NCBI RefSeq assembly: GCF_014596725.1
Contig: NZ_JACVEG010000001.1
Span: 186,001 to 250,000, forward strand
DNA length: 64,000 bases
Reading direction: 5' to 3'
DNA from: Vibrio sp. Y2-5
GTDB lineage: Bacteria; Pseudomonadota; Gammaproteobacteria; Enterobacterales; Vibrionaceae
Position numbers and translations under genes: made by a program. The number at the start of each line of letters is the position of its first letter. Position 1 is the stretch's first letter. This document shows, piece by piece, positions 59,895-64,000 of the stretch. The notes beneath the pieces are model-generated. The model saw only the letters and a list, made by a program, of their open reading frames with translations, had not been told where the DNA came from and made no database searches.

Positions 59895-60746
59895 ATGAAA
59901 AAGCGCTATTGGCTGTTATTTGGCTTGTTGAGTTGCCTAGCGATAGTCTTCTCTGGCTATAAGCTGGTTTTTAACGTTCCAGAAAACCCTCAACTGCTGA
60001 CTGTTGGTGAAAATAGCATCGGGCAACCGCTAGTCTGTTATCAGGACGACAATGCTTTGCCTTTAGACAAACAAGGCTATCTGGGCCTTCTAGTTTGGAA
60101 TATCTATAAGCAGAACAGAGAAGGCTGGAGCGAAGAACTTAGCCGTTTAAGTTCAGATGCGCAGTTACTACTGTTACAAGAAACCAGTCTTAATTCAGGA
60201 TTAAAACAATGGCTATCATCGCAAGGATGGGAAGGTAATCAAGTCAATGCGTTTAGAGTGATGGGAGAGTCTGCAGGGGTTATTAATCTTGCTCGGACGA
60301 CGCCTAACTTAGCGTGTGGTTATACAGAGATGGAACCTTGGTTAAGACTTCCTAAATCAGGCATCTATGCTCTATACCCTCTTAGTAACGGGCAAGTACT
60401 CGCGGTCGTGAATTTGCATGCGGTTAACTTCACCTACGGCACAGATGAATATCAGGTTCAGTTAAAGGCGTTAGCCAGCGAATTGAGTCAGCATACAGGT
60501 CCCATCATTGTTGCAGGAGATTTCAATAGTTGGAGTGAGGAGCGAATGACTGTGATGAAGCAAGTGCTTACTTCTTTTAGTCTGAGTGAAGTCCAGTTTT
60601 CTCCTGATCATCGAGTGCGTTTTATTAGCGGACTGCCGTTGGATCATGTTTTTTATCGGGGCTTAAAGCTGGAAAATGCAAAAGCGCCCGAATCGGACGC
60701 TTCTGATCATAACCCTTTACTGCTTAGTTTTAGCTTATTGCAATAG
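59895..60746 (+). CDS. yafD: YafD-like endonuclease/exonuclease/phosphatase family protein
   Basis: 283 residues (E. coli YafD 266). EEP-superfamily fold: [12 protein letters not shown] (about 69-80), LLLQETS (about 95-101; metal-binding Glu), [11 protein letters not shown] (about 173-183), VAGDFNSWS (about 205-213) and SDHNPLL at the C-terminus complete the catalytic set. The first 25 or so residues form one hydrophobic anchor or signal. Substrate unknown. It lies near mltD-gloB, as in E. coli. Its 3' end overlaps the converging Yip1-domain gene by 17 bp. Confidence 0.88.
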   Translation: MKKRYWLLFGLLSCLAIVFSGYKLVFNVPENPQLLTVGENSIGQPLVCYQDDNALPLDKQGYLGLLVWNIYKQNREGWSEELSRLSSDAQLLLLQETSLNSGLKQWLSSQGWEGNQVNAFRVMGESAGVINLARTTPNLACGYTEMEPWLRLPKSGIYALYPLSNGQVLAVVNLHAVNFTYGTDEYQVQLKALASELSQHTGPIIVAGDFNSWSEERMTVMKQVLTSFSLSEVQFSPDHRVRFISGLPLDHVFYRGLKLENAKAPESDASDHNPLLLSFSLLQ

Positions 60747-61416
60747 TGATAGCCCAAATACCGTAGTAAGCAACCCACGGTAGGGTAGCAATAACGATTG
60801 CTTGAGCGCGTTCTATTCGCGTCCAAGTGATTACTGCTGCATAACCGAGGAAGATATACCAAGGCAATAGCAGAGGGAATGAACTGGTAAAGGGTGACCA
60901 AGGGTTGGTAAGCGGCAGCTTAATTAAGCCATTCAAACTGTTAAGATCGGCAGCATAGCTCATTACTTGTCCATGCTTTAATAGCATGCTTGCATAGCTG
61001 GCAAGATCGCCGATGACTGCAGGAAAAATGACAACAGAGCTTGCTGCAAACCATTTCCAGAAACCGAGTTTCGCCGAGCCTTGGCGAGTTGCTAGGTTAA
61101 ACCACAGAGCCAGAAGAATAATGGTCAGGGTACGGCTCATCACGTCACTGATGATTTCACTCGCCAGTAAAGTATCAGCTTCTAGTAAGTGGATCAGGTC
61201 GGGATTAGTCGCTTCCATCTGAGCAGATAAGCCTGTTTTTAGCCATTCGAAATCGACGTTGGCGAAATAAGCCCCCCAGAACAGGAACGGGGTGATCAGC
61301 AGTACAATAAATGGTTGCCATCCCCATGCACTTCTCTCATACAGTGCAGCAAAGCAGTCTTGAGGTGAACGAAAAATGTCCACCAGCATAATTAAAGGAT
61401 TACTGGACGGGTTCAT
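60730..61416 (-). CDS. Yip1-domain inner-membrane protein
   Basis: 228 residues, predicted multi-pass membrane protein with about five hydrophobic segments (about 31-50, 92-107, 122-140, 185-200, 208-228), resembling the YIP1 family. Function is unknown. The ATG overlaps the mltD stop (ATGA), so it is translated with mltD; this suggests an envelope role but nothing more specific. Its stop lies 17 bp inside the converging yafD gene, with no room for a terminator. Confidence 0.75.
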   Translation of the reverse strand: MNPSSNPLIMLVDIFRSPQDCFAALYERSAWGWQPFIVLLITPFLFWGAYFANVDFEWLKTGLSAQMEATNPDLIHLLEADTLLASEIISDVMSRTLTIILLALWFNLATRQGSAKLGFWKWFAASSVVIFPAVIGDLASYASMLLKHGQVMSYAADLNSLNGLIKLPLTNPWSPFTSSFPLLLPWYIFLGYAAVITWTRIERAQAIVIATLPWVAYYGIWAITIAIS

Positions 61417-62987
61417 ACACTGACCTTAGTGACATCGACATAGAGTTTTAGATTCTGACCTGGTTTCAGGTATTTGTGGTTAGACAAGTCGTTCCATTTC
61501 ACTATGTCTGTTGTTTTCACTTTAAACTTGCTGGCAATCGCACTGAGAGTATCGCCGTTACGCACTTTATAGAAAACTGTACGAATGATTGCACCATCGG
61601 TATTGTTTTTCCAAATCACCAGCTTCTGTCCGATACTTAAGGTATCTCGTGGCCCCATTCCGTTCCATTTCGCCAGTGAAGTAGTTGACACATTGTGTTT
61701 ACGGGCGATTGTCCAAAGGTTGTCACCTCGCGTAACAGTATGAGTCAGTTTGTATTTGCCTCTGGCAATAGATTGGGTTTTCTGCAGACGGTTATTGGCA
61801 CTCAGAACATACGCTTTCTCATCTTTCACCGATGTTGGAATCATTAAATATTGTCCAACACGGATAGCGTTGCCTGAAAGATTATTGGCTGTCTGAATTA
61901 TTTTTGTTGTCGTGTTGTGATGCGCAGCAATCACGCTTAGGCTGTCGCCGCTTTTCACTTTATAGCGAACTAACTTCATGCCTTCACCACGGTGCTTTTC
62001 TGCATTCGCACGGAAGGTGTCTGCTTTATCTACTGGCAGGAGTAACTGGAATGGACCGTCCGGTGCGGTTGCCCATTGATTGTATGCTGGGTTATAGCTT
62101 TGAAGCTCTTTTACATCCAATCCGGCGTATTTTGCTGCGATAGCAAGATCGAGTTGTTCTTGAGGATTGACTAACTTCAGCACGGGTTTATTGGCAATGG
62201 CTGGAAGTTTAACTCCGTATTTTTCCTGATTCGCGATGATGTCTGCAAGGGCGAGTAGCTTTGGTACATAACCGCTGGTTTCTTCCGGCAAATCGAGCGA
62301 GAAGAAATCGATAGGTTTTCCTAACTTTTTGTTTTTACGAATAGCACTTGAAACTCGGCCACCACCACTATTATAAGCTGCGATAGCGTGTTGCCAGTCT
62401 CCGTCAAAACGTTTACTTAGATTGGTCAAATAAGTCAAAGCTGCATCGGTTGATGCATCAACGTCGCGACGACCGTCGTACCAAAAGTTCTGCTCAAGGC
62501 CGTACATCTTCCCAGTTGCAGGTACAAACTGCCACAGGCCAGCAGCGCTGCCGTGTGAATAAGCAAATGCGTCAAAAGCACTTTCTACAATTGGCAAAAG
62601 GGCTAATTCTAGTGGTAAGCCTCTTTGCTCAATTTTCTCTGTAATGAGGTATAGGAATGGTTGTGCACGTTCAGCCACTTTCTGTAAATGGCCAGGGTGC
62701 TTTAGGTACCAAGTACGGTAGTAATCGACCGATTTTTGCTTTGGAATACCCATGGTGAGTTGCATGGCAATGCGTTGCCAAACATCTTCTTGTTCTTGTG
62801 GCGTAATCACGACAGGTTCAACAACACGCTCAACGGGTACTGGTTTCGAAGATACCGTTGGTTTCTTAGTGACTTGTTGTTGAGGCGTGTTTACTTCAAC
62901 GTCGTTTTGTGTGGTTTGTTCTGCTGTCTGATTCAGTTGGCATCCCGCCAATAAGAGAGCCAACAGACAGCTGGTTTTTACTCGCAT
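61413..62987 (-). CDS. mltD: MltD, membrane-bound lytic murein transglycosylase D
   Basis: 524 residues. Lipoprotein signal MRVKTSCLLALLLAGC with lipobox LAGC (Cys at about 16). A goose-lysozyme/SLT domain (about 90-240) has the catalytic Glu in LLPIVESAFD, then AAGLWQFVPATGKMYGL and IAAYNSGGGRV. Three C-terminal LysM repeats follow (YKVKSGDSLSVIA, HTVTRGDNLWTIA, YKVRNGDTLSAIA), which bind peptidoglycan. It cleaves glycan strands, leaving 1,6-anhydro ends. The ATG at 62987 is preferred over a TTG six codons upstream. gloB lies upstream on the same strand. Confidence 0.95.
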   Translation of the reverse strand: MRVKTSCLLALLLAGCQLNQTAEQTTQNDVEVNTPQQQVTKKPTVSSKPVPVERVVEPVVITPQEQEDVWQRIAMQLTMGIPKQKSVDYYRTWYLKHPGHLQKVAERAQPFLYLITEKIEQRGLPLELALLPIVESAFDAFAYSHGSAAGLWQFVPATGKMYGLEQNFWYDGRRDVDASTDAALTYLTNLSKRFDGDWQHAIAAYNSGGGRVSSAIRKNKKLGKPIDFFSLDLPEETSGYVPKLLALADIIANQEKYGVKLPAIANKPVLKLVNPQEQLDLAIAAKYAGLDVKELQSYNPAYNQWATAPDGPFQLLLPVDKADTFRANAEKHRGEGMKLVRYKVKSGDSLSVIAAHHNTTTKIIQTANNLSGNAIRVGQYLMIPTSVKDEKAYVLSANNRLQKTQSIARGKYKLTHTVTRGDNLWTIARKHNVSTTSLAKWNGMGPRDTLSIGQKLVIWKNNTDGAIIRTVFYKVRNGDTLSAIASKFKVKTTDIVKWNDLSNHKYLKPGQNLKLYVDVTKVSV

Positions 62988-63059
62988 GCAAAACAATCTT
63001 TTCAATAAATGGCTGGAGATAATACTTGCCTATTTATTACCCTGACAAGGGGCAAATTC

Positions 63060-63818
63060 CTAAAAATCGTTTTTCCATTCGCGTAATGCGGTAAATATTG
63101 ATATAGGATCATTTTGTTTCGTACGATTTGCTACCGATTTGATTACGCTTGCTTCTCTTGTACGTAAGAAGGGGTTTATCCATTTCTCTTTTCTTAGCGT
63201 GGTTGGAATGGTCGATTTGTTTTGAGCTCGAAGACGAATTACTTCATCGCGATAAATTTGTAACTGTTCGTTATTTGGTTCAACAGCAATAGCAAAGGCT
63301 ATGTTGCTCGCGGTGTATTCATGAGCGCAATACACTTCGGTTTCTTCAGCTAAGGCTAGGATTTTTTCTAACGAATTAAACATCTGTTCCATGGTGCCTT
63401 CGAATACGCGCCCGCAGCCGCCTGAAAAAAGCACATCTCCGCAAAATAGTTTTCCATCACCCGCATAGCCAATATGCCCTAAGGTATGCCCCGGTAATCC
63501 GAGCACCAAAAAACGTTCGTCAAATAACTCAATTTGGTCACCCGCTGTGACTTTTTGGGTCAAATAAGGCACTGGGTCATCACTTGGGCCAATGATATCA
63601 AGGTTCGGATACTGCTTCATAAGCTCGCGAATACCGCCAGTATGGTCCTTATGATGATGGGTAATTAAGATTGTTTCTAAAGTGAGATTATGTTGCTCCA
63701 AATATGCGAGAACAGGCGTTGCATCGCCCGGATCAACAACAGCACAACGGTTGTCGCTATTTTGAATCAGCCAGATGTAATTATCGTTAAATGCGGGTAT
63801 GCTTTTGATCTGTAACAT
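63060..63818 (-). CDS. gloB: GloB, hydroxyacylglutathione hydrolase (glyoxalase II)
   Basis: 252 residues (E. coli 251). Metallo-beta-lactamase-fold enzyme hydrolysing S-lactoylglutathione to lactate and glutathione in methylglyoxal detoxification. The metal site [10 protein letters not shown] is at about 53-62, with [26 protein letters not shown] and CAHEYT further on. It lies upstream of mltD with a 72-bp gap and is divergent from the methyltransferase gene. Confidence 0.96.
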   Translation of the reverse strand: MLQIKSIPAFNDNYIWLIQNSDNRCAVVDPGDATPVLAYLEQHNLTLETILITHHHKDHTGGIRELMKQYPNLDIIGPSDDPVPYLTQKVTAGDQIELFDERFLVLGLPGHTLGHIGYAGDGKLFCGDVLFSGGCGRVFEGTMEQMFNSLEKILALAEETEVYCAHEYTASNIAFAIAVEPNNEQLQIYRDEVIRLRAQNKSTIPTTLRKEKWINPFLRTREASVIKSVANRTKQNDPISIFTALREWKNDF

Positions 63819-63855
63819 GAGTTGTCTCCAGTCACCTAGGTGAAGCGGGTTAGCG

Positions 63856-64000
63856 ATGAAACCAGCACGCAGCGAAAAAAAAATTGAGAAACCTCATTCT
63901 TGGTCTCAATTGAAAAATGGTCAATGGGTTAGTGAGTCTATCCAAACACGGCTCGACGAGTGGTGCCCGAAACTCTTTGGTTATCATATGCTAAAACTGG
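63856..64000 (+). CDS. yafS: YafS-like SAM-dependent methyltransferase, N-terminal part
   Basis: The gene runs off the window after 48 codons. The visible part begins MKPARSEKK and contains [17 protein letters not shown], which resembles the start of E. coli YafS (MKPAR..., NPWFTKMYGFHLLKI), encoded next to gloB there too. The S-adenosylmethionine-binding motifs lie beyond the end of the window, so the assignment rests on the N-terminus and position. Confidence 0.7.
   Translation, partial: MKPARSEKKIEKPHSWSQLKNGQWVSESIQTRLDEWCPKLFGYHMLKL

Overview
The window is chromosomal DNA of a Vibrio, or a very close relative. Three things point there. The gene order from pepD and gpt to gloB follows the Vibrio large-chromosome arrangement: proBA, nrdR-ribD-ribE-ribBX-ribH-nusB-thiL-pgpA, glnD/map, rpsB-tsf-pyrH-frr, uppS-cdsA-ispC-rseP-bamA-skp-lpxD-fabZ-lpxA-lpxB-rnhB-dnaE-accA-tilS. 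The proteins read as gammaproteobacterial orthologues (Crl, FrsA, YaeH, YafD, MltD). An intergenic inverted-repeat element of a type I remember from Vibrio genomes lies between lpxD and fabZ. I saw no tRNA, rRNA, CRISPR array, prophage or transposase gene.

Layout. 1-4.5 kb: the end of a GGDEF protein, an NSS-family transporter whose promoter carries a TrpR-type operator, and a reverse-strand rimB-rimK-aspartoacylase-like operon. 4.7-6.2 kb: pepD. 6.5-6.8 kb: a gene-free stretch with a promoter, a CRP-like site and a strong terminator, probably a small RNA. 6.8-20.4 kb: a catabolic block set between pepD and the purine permease/gpt pair. On the reverse strand it encodes the whole putrescine-to-succinate route (PatA, PatD, GabT, GabD), an NhaC-type antiporter and a MocR-type regulator. 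On the forward strand it has a LysR regulator and a three-gene TRAP transporter. 20.7-24.4 kb: purine permease with a PurR-like box, gpt, frsA, crl. 24.5-33.2 kb: proline, NrdR, riboflavin, NusB, thiamine and PgpA genes. 33.3-37.5 kb (reverse): yaeH, glnD, map. 37.5-59 kb: translation factors and UMP kinase, then isoprenoid, phospholipid, outer-membrane and lipid A genes, then dnaE, accA and tilS. 59-64 kb: cytochrome c, glnB, yafD, a Yip1-domain gene, mltD, gloB and the start of a YafS-like methyltransferase.

Most of the window is ordinary core genome. The most unusual part is the putrescine/GABA block. Its MocR regulator has serine where the PLP Schiff-base lysine should be, and a C-terminal extension of about 110 residues. 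Paired GTACC-centred motifs with 23-24 bp spacing precede both gabD and the TRAP operon, which suggests one regulator links import with catabolism. A T-N11-A palindrome sits at the lysR promoter. Other points of note are the TrpR-like operator at the NSS gene, the pepD-mocR small-RNA candidate, the 263-bp repeat inside the lipid A gene cluster, and a RibBX-type protein without GTP cyclohydrolase II zinc ligands.
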